This document shows, piece by piece, positions 17,438 to 26,822 of a stretch of 64,000 nt of DNA. Made by a program: the position numbers and the translations under genes. Under the pieces are notes generated by a model, which made no database searches, had not been told where the DNA came from, and was given only the letters and a program-made list of their open reading frames with translations. Numbering within the stretch: position 1 is the stretch's first letter; each line of letters begins with the position of its first letter. The DNA lies in the NCBI RefSeq assembly GCF_002387895.1, contig NZ_DGLI01000028.1, forward strand, positions 62,001 through 126,000. The letters run 5' to 3'. The stretch is from Clostridium sp. UBA4548 (GTDB lineage Bacteria > Bacillota > Clostridia > Clostridiales > Clostridiaceae).

Positions 17438-18118
17438 TTATCTTTCTCTGTCACTTAGTGCAATTAACCTTAGTAATTGTGCAATAGCAGTAAGTGCTGC
17501 TGCCACATAGGTAAATCCCGCTGCTCTTAACACCTTTTTGGTTCCAGTTAATTCATCCTCATGAAGTATATTTCTATCTTTTAATATAGCTACAGCCCTA
17601 TTTGATGCATTAAATTCCACGGGTAATGTGACTATTTGAAATAAAACCACTGCAGTAAAAAGTAAAATACCTAAATTAACTAAAGCTGGCATGGATAAAA
17701 TAAACCCTAGAATAAAAAGCATCCAAGATGCACTAGACCCAAGATTTGCAATAGGAACCATAGCCATTCTAATTTTTATAGGTACATACCCATCCCTGTG
17801 CTGAATTGCATGCCCCACTTCATGGGCTGCAACCCCAATAGATGCAATGGAAGCTCCGTAAAATACGTCCTGGGATAACCTTACTACATTTTCTTTTGGG
17901 TCGAAGTGGTCTGTTAATTTCCCTCCAATAGGAACTACTGGTACATGAAATAACCCATAGCCATCTAATATCATTCTTGCCACTTGGCTTCCTGTATAAC
18001 CATTTCTACTATAAACCTTTGAATATCTTGAATAACTAGCTTGTATGTTAAATTGTGCCCAGGTAGCAATTATTAACGCTGGTAATAAAATCAGCATAGT
18101 TGAATCAAAATAAAACAT
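17438..18118 (-). CDS. Membrane-bound zinc metallopeptidase (YugP family)
   Basis: The 226-residue protein belongs to the neutral zinc metallopeptidase family PF04298 (YugP). The HEVGH active site is at residues 99-103 (zinc ligands His99, His103, catalytic Glu100). Membrane segments are predicted at about 5-20, 125-150, 152-172 and 200-220. Substrate and role are unknown. It sits between fmt and rsmB, a position frequent in clostridia but not in Bacillus; the ATG has AAGGAG upstream. Confidence 0.88.
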   Translation of the reverse strand: MFYFDSTMLILLPALIIATWAQFNIQASYSRYSKVYSRNGYTGSQVARMILDGYGLFHVPVVPIGGKLTDHFDPKENVVRLSQDVFYGASIASIGVAAHEVGHAIQHRDGYVPIKIRMAMVPIANLGSSASWMLFILGFILSMPALVNLGILLFTAVVLFQIVTLPVEFNASNRAVAILKDRNILHEDELTGTKKVLRAAGFTYVAAALTAIAQLLRLIALSDRER

Positions 18119-18137
18119 ATTAATCTCTCCTTAAATT

Positions 18138-19070
18138 TTATTTGTGTAATACTTCTTTTTCCTCTATACTGTTTCCTTTAATATACTCTGCTACTTTAAG
18201 AGGTTTTTTATTTGGAAACTGTACTTCTGTAATAAGCAAAATCTTATCTTTAGTTGAAACTCTTATTCCCTCACTATTCACCTTTAGAATTGTTCCAGGT
18301 AATTCTGTTGATTCCTCCTGTAAAACTTTAGTGCTTATTAACTTCATAGACTTATCCTTATAGAAAGTATAGGCCATAGGAAATGGGTTTAAACCTCTCA
18401 CAAAGTTGTGAATTTCTTCTGCACTTCTTTGCCAATTAATATTTGCCATTTCCTTATTTAGCATACTTGCATAAGAAGTTATAGTATCTCCTTGTTTTAC
18501 TGGCACTATTTCATTATTGTATACACCTTTAATTGTATCTACTAATAACTTTGCACCATCTGCCATTAGTAAATCATGAAGCTCTCCCGCCGTCATGCTT
18601 TCTGTAATTTCAATTTGGCTTTTTAAAAGCATATCCCCAGTGTCAAGGCCTACATCCATAAGCATAGTAGTATTTCCACTGGTCTTTTCACCTTCCATCA
18701 CCGCAAAGTTTATTGGAGCTGCGCCTCTATACTTTGGAAGCAGAGATGCATGTAAGTTTATACATCCGTACTTAGGTATATCTAAAACTTCCTTAGAAAG
18801 AATTTGTCCAAAGGCCACTACAATTATAAAGTCTAACTCCATATCTTTAAGCTTATCTATTAGTTCTTTATCCTTTTTTAATTTTTCTGGTTGATACACT
18901 GGAATATCATATTTTAGTGCTGCCTCTTTAACAGAGGACATGGCCAAAGCTTTTCCTCTACCTTTAGGCCTATCTGGTTGAGTTAATACTGCTTTAACTC
19001 CAAATTCTTTCACAATAGCTTCAAAGGAAGGTACTGCAAATTCTGGTGTTCCCATAAAAACTATATTCAT
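18138..19070 (-). CDS. fmt: Methionyl-tRNA formyltransferase
   Basis: Fmt formylates initiator methionyl-tRNA using 10-formyltetrahydrofolate. The 310-residue protein shows FMGTPEFAVPSFEAI at the N-terminus, the catalytic region INLHASLLPKYRGAAPI and GLDTGDMLL, then a smaller C-terminal OB-like domain. It is followed on the far side by def, its functional partner that removes the formyl group. Confidence 0.97.
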   Translation of the reverse strand: MNIVFMGTPEFAVPSFEAIVKEFGVKAVLTQPDRPKGRGKALAMSSVKEAALKYDIPVYQPEKLKKDKELIDKLKDMELDFIIVVAFGQILSKEVLDIPKYGCINLHASLLPKYRGAAPINFAVMEGEKTSGNTTMLMDVGLDTGDMLLKSQIEITESMTAGELHDLLMADGAKLLVDTIKGVYNNEIVPVKQGDTITSYASMLNKEMANINWQRSAEEIHNFVRGLNPFPMAYTFYKDKSMKLISTKVLQEESTELPGTILKVNSEGIRVSTKDKILLITEVQFPNKKPLKVAEYIKGNSIEEKEVLHK

Positions 19071-19136
19071 TTATTTACTTCCTTTCTTTAATGACTTATT
19101 AACAAATTAATTATTATACTAAAGGATTTTATATAG

Positions 19137-19577
19137 TTACTTTTTTACTTTATCCGTGTAAAGTATCCCATCTAAATGGTCTATTTCATGACAAAATGCC
19201 CTTGCTAGAAAATCCTCTCCTTCAAGTTCTATCTCTTGTCCATTTTGGTTTAATCCTTTAACCTTAACATATTCAGGACGTATTACCCTTCCCTGCTCCC
19301 CAGGAATACTTAAACATCCTTCTAAAGCTTCTATAGCTCCTCTTTGCTTTATTATCTCTGGATTAATTAATACTATAGGTCCCTGTCCTACATCTATAAC
19401 TACAATTCTCTTAAGGATTCCTACTTGTGGTGCTGCAAGTCCTACACCATTTGCATCATACATAGTTTCTAACATATCTTTAATTAAAACCTTAGTTCTA
19501 TCATCAATATTTTTAACTACCTTACTTTTTTTTCTTAATACTTCCTCTTCTTTAGTTCTAATTTTCCTTAGTGCCAT
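19137..19577 (-). CDS. def: Peptide deformylase
   Basis: Def removes the N-formyl group from nascent proteins. The 146-residue protein has the three deformylase motifs: GVGLAAPQVG, EGCLSIPG with metal ligand Cys88, and HEIDH with His130, His134 and catalytic Glu131. The ATG at 19577 follows GGAGG. It lies 66 bases upstream of fmt, possibly cotranscribed. Confidence 0.97.
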   Translation of the reverse strand: MALRKIRTKEEEVLRKKSKVVKNIDDRTKVLIKDMLETMYDANGVGLAAPQVGILKRIVVIDVGQGPIVLINPEIIKQRGAIEALEGCLSIPGEQGRVIRPEYVKVKGLNQNGQEIELEGEDFLARAFCHEIDHLDGILYTDKVKK

Positions 19578-19600
19578 TGTTATATATTCCTCCTGCCTAT

Positions 19601-21814
19601 CTACAATAAATTATTTGGGTTAACATCTAAACCCACCTTAATATAATTATGAACTGAGTTTAACTCATTGTAGGTAATGTCCTTAATCTCCTCAGCTAAT
19701 TCTGTGGTAAATTCTCCCTTAATAAGTATCTGCCACCTATAGGCACTCTTAATTTTAGAAATCCCACAGGGACATGGTCCTAATACTTCAATTTTATCAT
19801 TATTATCTAGTTTTATGTGTAGTTTGTCACCTAAATCTTGTATACTTTTTATTAATAATTTTTCATCCTCACTACTTAGGTTTATAGCTAATATTTTAGC
19901 AAAAGGTGGATAATTCATAGCTCTCCTAATTTCTATTTCTTCCTTATAAAAACTTTTGTAGTCATTTTCCACAGCATATTTTATACTAAAACTTTCTGGT
20001 GTATAGGTTTGAACCACCACTCTTCCAGGTTTCTTTCCTCTCCCTGCTCTTCCAGAAACCTGAGTTATTAACTGAAAGGTTCTTTCACTGGCTCTATAAT
20101 CTGGAAGATTTAAGGATAAGTCTGCTGCAATAACTCCCACTAAGGTTACATTAGGAAAATCTAACCCCTTAGCTACCATTTGTGTTCCAATCAAAACATT
20201 ATGTTCCTCATTTCTAAAGCTATTATAGATCTTTTCATAGGAATTTTTCCCTCTAGTAGTATCAAAATCCATCCTAAGAGTTCTCGCCTCTGGAAATACT
20301 TTTTTTACTTGGTCCTCTAATTGTTCTGTACCAATACCAAAGTATTTTACATATTTACTCTTACATCTTGGACAGGTGTTTACTAACTGCCTCTTAGCTC
20401 CACAATAGTGGCAAGTCAGATTTGAAGAATAATTATGGTAGGTTAATGCTATATCACAATTGCTGCACTTAAAAACAAAACCACATTTTCTACAGGAAAC
20501 AAAGGTTGAAAATCCTCTTCTATTTAAAAATAATATTGCTTGCTCCTTGTTAGCTAATGTGTGTTTTAATCCTGAAAAAAGACTTGCACTAAAAATAGAT
20601 TTATTATCATTCATAAGTTCTTCTCTCATATCAACGATTTTTACTTGTGGCAGCATTGCACCATCAGCTCTTTCACTTAAAGTTATAAGCATGTATTCTC
20701 CCTTGGTCGCCTTATAATAGCTTTCAATGGCTGGCGTAGCAGAGCCTAATACAACTTTGCAGCCCTCTATGTCACTTTTAAGTTCAGCTATATCTCTAGC
20801 ATTATACTTTGGATCACTATCTGATTTATAACTAGCCTCATGCTCCTCATCAATGACAATAAGCCCCAAATTTGAAAAAGGTAAAAAAATTGCTGACCTA
20901 GCTCCAATGGCCACCTTAACCTTGCCCATCTTTACCCTCATCCACTCATCAAATCTTTCACCATCACTAAGCTTACTGTGAAATATTGCTACATTCTTTC
21001 CAAAACGACCTTTAAATCTCTCTACCATTTGTGGAGTAAGAGAAATCTCTGGAATTAAAATGATTGAGTCTTTTCCATTTTCCATTGCTTTTTTTACTAA
21101 ATTCATATAAATTTCTGTTTTCCCACTACCTGTTACCCCATGAATTAAAAACTTTTTCCCTTTAGAATTCATAATAGTATTAACAGCTTGTTGTTGCAAG
21201 GAATTTAAGGTTCTTTCCTCATAATTATTATATTGTCTATCGTTATATCTATTTATAATAGCTTCTTCTAATATTAAGAAGCCATGTTTAATTAAAGTGT
21301 TTATCGATGATACAGAAAAACCAAACTCATTTGAAAGTTGCTGTTTACTATAGTTTCCATCGTTTTCTTTTATAAACTCTAATATTTTCTTGTAGCTTTC
21401 TTTTTCATACTTTGTTGTTAGAGGTTCCCCTAAAACAACCACATTTTTAGTTTTGAACTTCATACCTTTAGTAATTCCACTTGGAATAAATACCTTAATA
21501 CACTCTAAATAAGTACATAGATATTTAGCCCTCATAATTCCAATAAGAGAAATATCCTTCTCCCTTATAACCTGAAAATCATCACCTATTTCAATTATAG
21601 CCTTTAATTTGCTAAGGCTTTTTGCATCCAGCTCTACATACTCATATAACTGAACAATAAAACCATCAATATTTTTATTTCCCATTCCAAAAGGAACCTT
21701 AACTCTTTGGCCAAGATTAATTTTATTTTTTAATCCCTCAGGAACTTTATATGTAAATATCTTATCAACTTTTACAGAATCATTATTTACAATCACTCCA
21801 GCATAGTTATACAT
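19601..21814 (-). CDS. priA: Primosomal replication restart helicase PriA
   Basis: PriA reloads the replicative helicase at collapsed forks. The 737-residue protein has an N-terminal 3'-DNA-binding domain, Walker A GVTGSGKTE, a DEEHE box, and the zinc-binding region with four CxxC-type pairs (CRKCGFVFKCSNC, CHYC, CPRC) between the helicase motifs. I start at ATG 21814 (MYNYAGVIV), preceded by GGGAG; the 27 extra codons back to 21895 are hydrophobic, unlike any PriA N-terminus. It is 23 bases upstream of def. Confidence 0.96.
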   Translation of the reverse strand: MYNYAGVIVNNDSVKVDKIFTYKVPEGLKNKINLGQRVKVPFGMGNKNIDGFIVQLYEYVELDAKSLSKLKAIIEIGDDFQVIREKDISLIGIMRAKYLCTYLECIKVFIPSGITKGMKFKTKNVVVLGEPLTTKYEKESYKKILEFIKENDGNYSKQQLSNEFGFSVSSINTLIKHGFLILEEAIINRYNDRQYNNYEERTLNSLQQQAVNTIMNSKGKKFLIHGVTGSGKTEIYMNLVKKAMENGKDSIILIPEISLTPQMVERFKGRFGKNVAIFHSKLSDGERFDEWMRVKMGKVKVAIGARSAIFLPFSNLGLIVIDEEHEASYKSDSDPKYNARDIAELKSDIEGCKVVLGSATPAIESYYKATKGEYMLITLSERADGAMLPQVKIVDMREELMNDNKSIFSASLFSGLKHTLANKEQAILFLNRRGFSTFVSCRKCGFVFKCSNCDIALTYHNYSSNLTCHYCGAKRQLVNTCPRCKSKYVKYFGIGTEQLEDQVKKVFPEARTLRMDFDTTRGKNSYEKIYNSFRNEEHNVLIGTQMVAKGLDFPNVTLVGVIAADLSLNLPDYRASERTFQLITQVSGRAGRGKKPGRVVVQTYTPESFSIKYAVENDYKSFYKEEIEIRRAMNYPPFAKILAINLSSEDEKLLIKSIQDLGDKLHIKLDNNDKIEVLGPCPCGISKIKSAYRWQILIKGEFTTELAEEIKDITYNELNSVHNYIKVGLDVNPNNLL

Positions 21815-22119
21815 AGGTTTATCTCCCTTCACAAGAGTGTATTTATTTTTTCCAATAACTACATTTTCTATTAGGCATATGAAAATAAATAACAAGTCAA
21901 AGATGTGAAAGATATTTTGAGTTCACAAGTAAGCTTGTGCTGACAAGGAAACTGTTTCCTTAGATAGTGGAGATATCTAATGGTTCTGTTAACGCAGTAT
22001 AACACAAAATAGACCAGGATACTGACTTATTTATTTTTTGAAGATGCCCTATATAATCTATAGTTATTTTTAGATTCTTTAAATAAGAGTAAGAAAAAAA
22101 GCGACATTGTCGCTTTTGA
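21815..22119 (-). promoter_or_regulatory. Structured leader of priA
   Basis: This region lacks a gene. Three hairpins sit in a row: CACAAG/CTTGTG (21924-21939), AAGGAAAC/GTTTCCTT (21945-21961) and TTAGATA/TATCTAA (21960-21980); the last two share bases and so compete. A possible -10, TATACT, is at 21996-22001 on the minus strand. The hairpins would lie in the untranslated leader of priA. They are not followed by T runs, so they are not plain terminators. Confidence 0.45.
22097..22117 (-). terminator. Terminator of the yicC-coaBC operon
   Basis: On the minus strand AAAAGCGAC pairs with GTCGCTTTT and is followed by TTTCTT. It starts three bases after the coaBC stop codon. Confidence 0.9.
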
Positions 22120-23316
22120 CTAATCATTCTTATGTTTTAGTACTAAGTCAAAAATTTTCTGTCCTACTAATCTCTTAGACATCGAATCTAACTCTGTAAT
22201 TTCACCTTTATTACTAATTATAGTTACCTTGTTACTGTCACTAGCAAATCCAGCATCCTTACTAGTAATATCATTAGCTACTATATAATCTAAGTTTTTT
22301 TTGCTTAGTTTTCCTTTTGCATTTTGTAAAACTTCATTACTTTCTGCTGCAAAACCAATTAGTACTTGATTTTTCTTCCTATCTCCAAGGGTTTTTAGTA
22401 TATCATTATCCCTTGTAAATTCTAAAACTAAGTCTCCTGAACCTTTTTTAATCTTTTCTTCAGAATAATTCTTTGCTTTATAATCAGCTACAGCTGCAGA
22501 TTTTATAACTATATCGCAACTATCATATTCTTGTAAAACCGAATTCAACATTTCCTCATTGGTATTTACAGGTACAATCTTAACACCAAATGGAGGCCTT
22601 AAGCTTGAAGGACCAGTTACTAAAACTACCTCAGCACCTCTGTCTCTTGCTTCTTCTGCAATGGCATATCCCATTTTACCCGTAGATTTATTTGTTATAA
22701 ATCTTACTGGGTCAATAGCAGAAACTGTTGGTCCTGCTGTTACTAATACTTTTAATCCCTTTAAGTCCTTAGGTTCATACAATGCAGAAATTACTCTTTC
22801 AGCAATTAATTCTGTATCTGCGAGTTTTCCATCTCCTACATCTCCGCAGGCTAATCTTCCACTAGCAGGTTCAATAAAATCATAACCATAAGCTTTAAGC
22901 TTTCTCATATTTTCTTGAACTATAGGATTATTATACATGTTTGTATTCATTGCTGGAGCAAACATCACAGGAGCTTTAGTAGCCATAATAGTGGTTGATA
23001 GCATATCATCAGCTATACCATTTGCTACTTTCCCCATAATATTGGCTGTTGCTGGTGCAATAAGCATTAAATCAGCTTTTTTAGCTAAGGATATATGCTG
23101 TATTTCCCATGCTCTAGGTTCTTCAAACATGTTGTGTATAACCATATTTTGACTTAGGGATTGAAAGCTAAGAGGTGTAACAAATTCTGTAGCAGCTTTT
23201 GTCATTATTACATGAACATTTATATTTGCTTTTCTTAATCTACTGATTACATCTAAAGCCTTATAAACTGCTACCCCACCGCTCACTCCAATAACAACAG
23301 TTTTTTGCTGCTCCAT
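22120..23316 (-). CDS. coaBC: Bifunctional phosphopantothenoylcysteine decarboxylase/synthetase
   Basis: CoaBC makes 4'-phosphopantetheine in two steps: CoaB condenses phosphopantothenate with cysteine and CoaC decarboxylates the product with FMN. The 398-residue protein has the flavoprotein half (GVSGGVAVYKA, the HISLAKKADL histidine segment, PAMNTNMY) followed by the synthetase half (VTAGPTVSAIDPVRFITN, AAVADY, GFAAES). The product feeds CoaD, encoded at 3.7 kb. Spacing to rpoZ is one base. Confidence 0.97.
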   Translation of the reverse strand: MEQQKTVVIGVSGGVAVYKALDVISRLRKANINVHVIMTKAATEFVTPLSFQSLSQNMVIHNMFEEPRAWEIQHISLAKKADLMLIAPATANIMGKVANGIADDMLSTTIMATKAPVMFAPAMNTNMYNNPIVQENMRKLKAYGYDFIEPASGRLACGDVGDGKLADTELIAERVISALYEPKDLKGLKVLVTAGPTVSAIDPVRFITNKSTGKMGYAIAEEARDRGAEVVLVTGPSSLRPPFGVKIVPVNTNEEMLNSVLQEYDSCDIVIKSAAVADYKAKNYSEEKIKKGSGDLVLEFTRDNDILKTLGDRKKNQVLIGFAAESNEVLQNAKGKLSKKNLDYIVANDITSKDAGFASDSNKVTIISNKGEITELDSMSKRLVGQKIFDLVLKHKND

Positions 23317-23317
23317 T

Positions 23318-23536
23318 TTACTTTATGCCTTCTTTCGTAGTCTCTGCTTCAATTGCTCCCTCATTAATTTCATTAATAGCAATAGTCAAAGGCTTATTAG
23401 ACTTAACAGTAATAAATGGTTTTTCACCTTCAATTATTTGTCTTGCTCTTTTTGAAGTTGCAACAACAAGAGAATATCTATTATCAACTTTCTCTAATAG
23501 ATCTACTATAGATGGATTAATCATTGAATTGCTCAT
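23318..23536 (-). CDS. rpoZ: RNA polymerase omega subunit
   Basis: The 72-residue protein is the omega subunit, which assists folding and assembly of the beta' subunit. It has the conserved DLLEKVDNRYSLVVATSKRARQI helix region. Position between gmk and coaBC is the standard one in Firmicutes. The ATG follows GGGAGG. Confidence 0.95.
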   Translation of the reverse strand: MSNSMINPSIVDLLEKVDNRYSLVVATSKRARQIIEGEKPFITVKSNKPLTIAINEINEGAIEAETTKEGIK

Positions 23537-23538
23537 TA

Positions 23539-24138
23539 CTAAAACCTCCCTAATAATTCATCTTTAATTTTAAAAACTCTACATTTTTCTGCAGTAATAA
23601 TACTTTCAATTTTCTTCACTGCCTCTTCAACCTCATCATTAACTACAGCGTAGTCATACTTTGATGCAAAACTTATTTCATCATAGGCAGCTTCTAATCT
23701 AGTTTTTAATGATTCTGGAGTTTCACTTCCTCTATTTGTAATTCTGCTTTTTAATTCTTCCATCGATGGTGGCAAAATGAATATAAATATTCCTTCTGGA
23801 TAAGCAGACTTGATTTTCAACGCACCCTGAATATCAATTTCAAGAATTACATCTCTTCCTTGCTCTAGCACCTCAAAAACCTTTGATTTAGGAGTTCCAT
23901 AAAAATTGCCATAGACTTCCGCATACTCTAAAAAGTCGTTGCTGTCTATTTTTTGTAAAAATTCCTCTCTATTGACAAAGAAGTAGTTTATACCCTCTAC
24001 TTCTCCCACTCTAGGAGATCGAGTTGTAGCAGAAACAGATATCCAAATATCATTTTGTTGTAGCAAAGCCTTACAAACTGTACCTTTACCAGCACCAGAT
24101 GGACCAGATATTACTAATAATTGTCCCTTAGCTGACAT
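23539..24138 (-). CDS. gmk: Guanylate kinase
   Basis: Gmk phosphorylates GMP to GDP. The 199-residue protein has the P-loop GPSGAGKGT, the GMP-binding TTRSPRVGEVEG..Y segment and the lid region. I favour the ATG at 24138 (MSAKGQLLVISG); the in-frame TTG at 24150 has no spacer from the only GAGG and would overlap the remA stop. The ribosome-binding site is weak in either case, so coupling to remA translation is likely. Confidence 0.95.
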   Translation of the reverse strand: MSAKGQLLVISGPSGAGKGTVCKALLQQNDIWISVSATTRSPRVGEVEGINYFFVNREEFLQKIDSNDFLEYAEVYGNFYGTPKSKVFEVLEQGRDVILEIDIQGALKIKSAYPEGIFIFILPPSMEELKSRITNRGSETPESLKTRLEAAYDEISFASKYDYAVVNDEVEEAVKKIESIITAEKCRVFKIKDELLGRF

Positions 24139-24139
24139 T

Positions 24140-24415
24140 TTAATCTTCAACCTCTTCTATATGCTGTTCTTCATCCTTAGAAGAAAGTCTATGAGCTACA
24201 GTCTCTGGTTGTACTGCAGATAAGATTACATGGTCACTATCTGTAATAACTACTGCTCTTGTTCTTCTTCCGTAAGTTGCATCAATAAGCATTCCCCTAT
24301 CTCTTGCCTCTTGAATTATTCTTTTTATTGGTGCTGATTCTGGGCTTACTATAGCTACTATTCTATTTGCTGAAACAATGTTTCCAAATCCTATGTTTAT
24401 AAGCTTTATATTCAT
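24140..24415 (-). CDS. remA: RemA family regulator (DUF370)
   Basis: The 91-residue protein matches RemA/YlzA. In Bacillus RemA is a DNA-binding activator of biofilm matrix and osmoprotection genes; in clostridia its targets are not known. Conserved parts are INIGFGNIVSANRIVAIVSPESAPIKR (only partly quoted elsewhere) and DATYGRRTRAVVI. It lies between yicC and gmk, the conserved site, with an AGGAGG before the ATG. The acidic tail after residue 80 is longer than in Bacillus. Confidence 0.93.
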   Translation of the reverse strand: MNIKLINIGFGNIVSANRIVAIVSPESAPIKRIIQEARDRGMLIDATYGRRTRAVVITDSDHVILSAVQPETVAHRLSSKDEEQHIEEVED

Positions 24416-24428
24416 TAGTCGCCTCCTG

Positions 24429-25307
24429 TTATTCTATGTTCTGAACTTGTTCTCTAATTTTTTCAATCTCACTTTTTATATCCAAGGCTAAATTTGTTAG
24501 CTCCAAATCATTTACTTTAGATGCTATTGTATTAGTCTCTCTATTCATTTCCTGTACAATAAAATCTAATTTTCTTCCTATAGGCTCGCTCAAAGTTAAA
24601 GTTTGTTGCATTTGATGAATATGGCTCTTTAGTCTTACAATTTCTTCATCTACTCCTGTTTTATCTGCCTGAAGAACAACTTCCATAGCAATTCTATTTT
24701 CATCAAACTGTGACTCTTCAATAAGTTCCTTAACCTTCTTTGTAAGCTTTTCTCTGTATTCTTTTGATACCTCTGGAACTCTATCACTTATTCTTTCAAC
24801 ATATTGTAAAATCAATTCACATTTATCATTAATATCCTTAAAAAGCTTTTGACCTTCTTCTTCTCTCATTCTGATTAAGTTATCTACCGCTTCATTTATT
24901 GGATTTAATAAAATGTTCCAAACTGCATCTACATCTTCTTCTCTTTGCTTTAATGTAACTACCTCTGGAAATCTAGCTAAATTTGTTACTGAAATGTCAT
25001 CCCTTAACTCATACTTACCCTGAATAGTCTTTAAACACTTCATATAGCTATCCATTAAATTCTCATTTAATACTGCTTCAATGTCGTCTCTATTAAAGGT
25101 GTTTTGAGTTATAAACACATCGACTTTTCCTCTTTTTATTTTTTCATTAAGAATCTTTCTAATATTATCTTCTAATGAAATTAAGGCTCTTGGCATTCTC
25201 ACATTAAATTCAAAGTATCTATGATTAACAGATTTCATCTCAACAACATAGTTTGAATCCTTTTGTTCACTAGTACCTCTGCCAAACCCCGTCATGCTTT
25301 TTATCAT
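24429..25307 (-). CDS. YicC-family endoribonuclease
   Basis: The 292-residue protein matches YicC/YloC. It opens with the family signature MIKSMTGFGRG and has the C-terminal DUF1732 region with QEMNRETNTIASK. E. coli YicC is an endoribonuclease acting on small RNAs, and Bacillus YloC has similar activity; the clostridial substrate is unknown. It is the first gene of the yicC-remA-gmk-rpoZ-coaBC operon. Confidence 0.92.
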   Translation of the reverse strand: MIKSMTGFGRGTSEQKDSNYVVEMKSVNHRYFEFNVRMPRALISLEDNIRKILNEKIKRGKVDVFITQNTFNRDDIEAVLNENLMDSYMKCLKTIQGKYELRDDISVTNLARFPEVVTLKQREEDVDAVWNILLNPINEAVDNLIRMREEEGQKLFKDINDKCELILQYVERISDRVPEVSKEYREKLTKKVKELIEESQFDENRIAMEVVLQADKTGVDEEIVRLKSHIHQMQQTLTLSEPIGRKLDFIVQEMNRETNTIASKVNDLELTNLALDIKSEIEKIREQVQNIE

Positions 25308-25484
25308 AACAACGCTTCCTTCCGAACATTTCCTAAATTCAAAGTCTATTATACATAAATTATATCCTTAATTTCAAGTTAAAAATACAAGAATATAAAA
25401 GAAAAATGAAAGATTTATAAGAAAACTTAAGAAATCTACTGATAATTAAGATTTTAAAAGTTTTTATTTGTATATTTTAAAAAC

Positions 25485-25527
25485 TTGAGGCTATATTACT
25501 AAATCATTTCTAGTAATATAGCCTCAA
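25485..25527 (-). terminator. Strong terminator after the aminotransferase gene
   Basis: A 17-bp perfect stem (25485-25501 with 25511-25527; arms contain GAGGCTATATTACTA) with a 9-base loop is followed on the minus strand by GTTTTT. It ends the asparaginase-aminotransferase unit 46 bases past the stop codon. Confidence 0.9.
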
Positions 25528-25573
25528 TTAATATTAATCCTTATTAAGCTTTTAGTCTATAGTTTTTCTAATA

Positions 25574-26728
25574 TTAATTATCATATCTTGGTAAGGATGC
25601 TAATCCTTCTTCTATTATCTGCCAAGAACAGGTTAATGCAATTCTAAAGTAATCATACCCTAAAGTTCCAAAGCAAGATCCTGGTGTTACCACCAAGCCA
25701 TACATATCCAAAATTTCCGAACAAAATTCATGAGTTGTATATCCTTTTGGAGTTTTACACCAAATATAAAAAGTGCTTTCAGTAGTGAAGAATTGAATAT
25801 TTTTTTCTTTAAGTACCTTTTCAGCTACTGTCCTTCTTTTAAAATATACTTTTCTTATTTCATCACCATAAGTCTTATCTAGGTTTAATGCTGTAACAGC
25901 TGCCTTTTGTATGGGAATAAATTGACCTGAGTCCAGATTGCTCTTAACCTTAACAAGAGCAGCTATAACCTCCTTATTCCCAACTGCATAACCTATTCTA
26001 AATCCTGTCATATTATATAGTTTAGAAAGGGTTCCAAATTCAACTGAGTGCTTATTTTTATCAAATTGCAATATACTAAGTGGACTTTCTTCTGGGCTTA
26101 TTATTTCGCTATAAGCAGCATCATTGCATAGGACTATATTACTTTCCTCACAAAACTTAACTACTTCACTAAAAAACTCACCACTGCCTTTAGCACCAGT
26201 AGGGTTATTTGGGTAGTTAATGAACATTAATTTTGCTTTTGTACAAACTTCCTTGGGAATTTCAGTAAAATCCACCAAATAATCATTGCTCTCTTTTATA
26301 GGTACAGTGTAAGGTATACAGCCCCAAAGCTTTGAAGCTGATGAATAAACAGGATAACCTGGTTCTGGAACTATAACTGCATCTTTAATATCACAAACTG
26401 CTGGAATTACATTGCTAATACCTTCTTTTGAGCCGATTAAAATAGCTACCTCTTCTAATTCTAAGTGAACTCCAAACCTGTTTTTATAGTAATCTATAAC
26501 TTGATTTTTTAGATAATTAATTCCATCATAAGGAGGATATTTATTAAACCCTACCTCATCAAATCCTTGAACTAAAGCATCAAGAATTGAAGGCTCTACA
26601 GGTAAATCTGGATCACCTATGCTTAAATCAATAATTTTCTTGCCTTCTTTTCTTCTTTTTTCTTTTATGCCGTCAATAGTTTTAAAATGATATACACCTA
26701 TAGAATCTAATCTGTTGTTTATTTTCAT
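25574..26728 (-). CDS. PLP-dependent class I/II aminotransferase
   Basis: The 384-residue enzyme is a fold-type I aminotransferase. Visible features are SIGDPDLP at the N-terminus, NNPTG at 174-178, the PLP-contacting Asp203 and the Schiff-base Lys236 in TLSKLYNMTGFRIGY. The K-L-Y-N-M-T-G-F-R-I-G context resembles LL-diaminopimelate aminotransferase and alanine/glutamate aminotransferases, so a lysine/peptidoglycan role is possible, but the substrate cannot be fixed from sequence. It lies 94 bases downstream of the asparaginase gene, which would supply aspartate, the starting point of the diaminopimelate pathway. Confidence 0.85.
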   Translation of the reverse strand: MKINNRLDSIGVYHFKTIDGIKEKRRKEGKKIIDLSIGDPDLPVEPSILDALVQGFDEVGFNKYPPYDGINYLKNQVIDYYKNRFGVHLELEEVAILIGSKEGISNVIPAVCDIKDAVIVPEPGYPVYSSASKLWGCIPYTVPIKESNDYLVDFTEIPKEVCTKAKLMFINYPNNPTGAKGSGEFFSEVVKFCEESNIVLCNDAAYSEIISPEESPLSILQFDKNKHSVEFGTLSKLYNMTGFRIGYAVGNKEVIAALVKVKSNLDSGQFIPIQKAAVTALNLDKTYGDEIRKVYFKRRTVAEKVLKEKNIQFFTTESTFYIWCKTPKGYTTHEFCSEILDMYGLVVTPGSCFGTLGYDYFRIALTCSWQIIEEGLASLPRYDN

Positions 26729-26822
26729 ATCATCACCCTGAATAAATGTTATAAAATATGTTATTCAGAGTGTGCTAAAATTGTTACAGCTTACTACTAG
26801 GTTCTAAATCAAGTTCATACCT

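Noticed and set aside
21815..21895. Longer priA start
   Set aside because: The extra 27 residues are hydrophobic and unlike PriA; ATG 21814 has a GGGAG.
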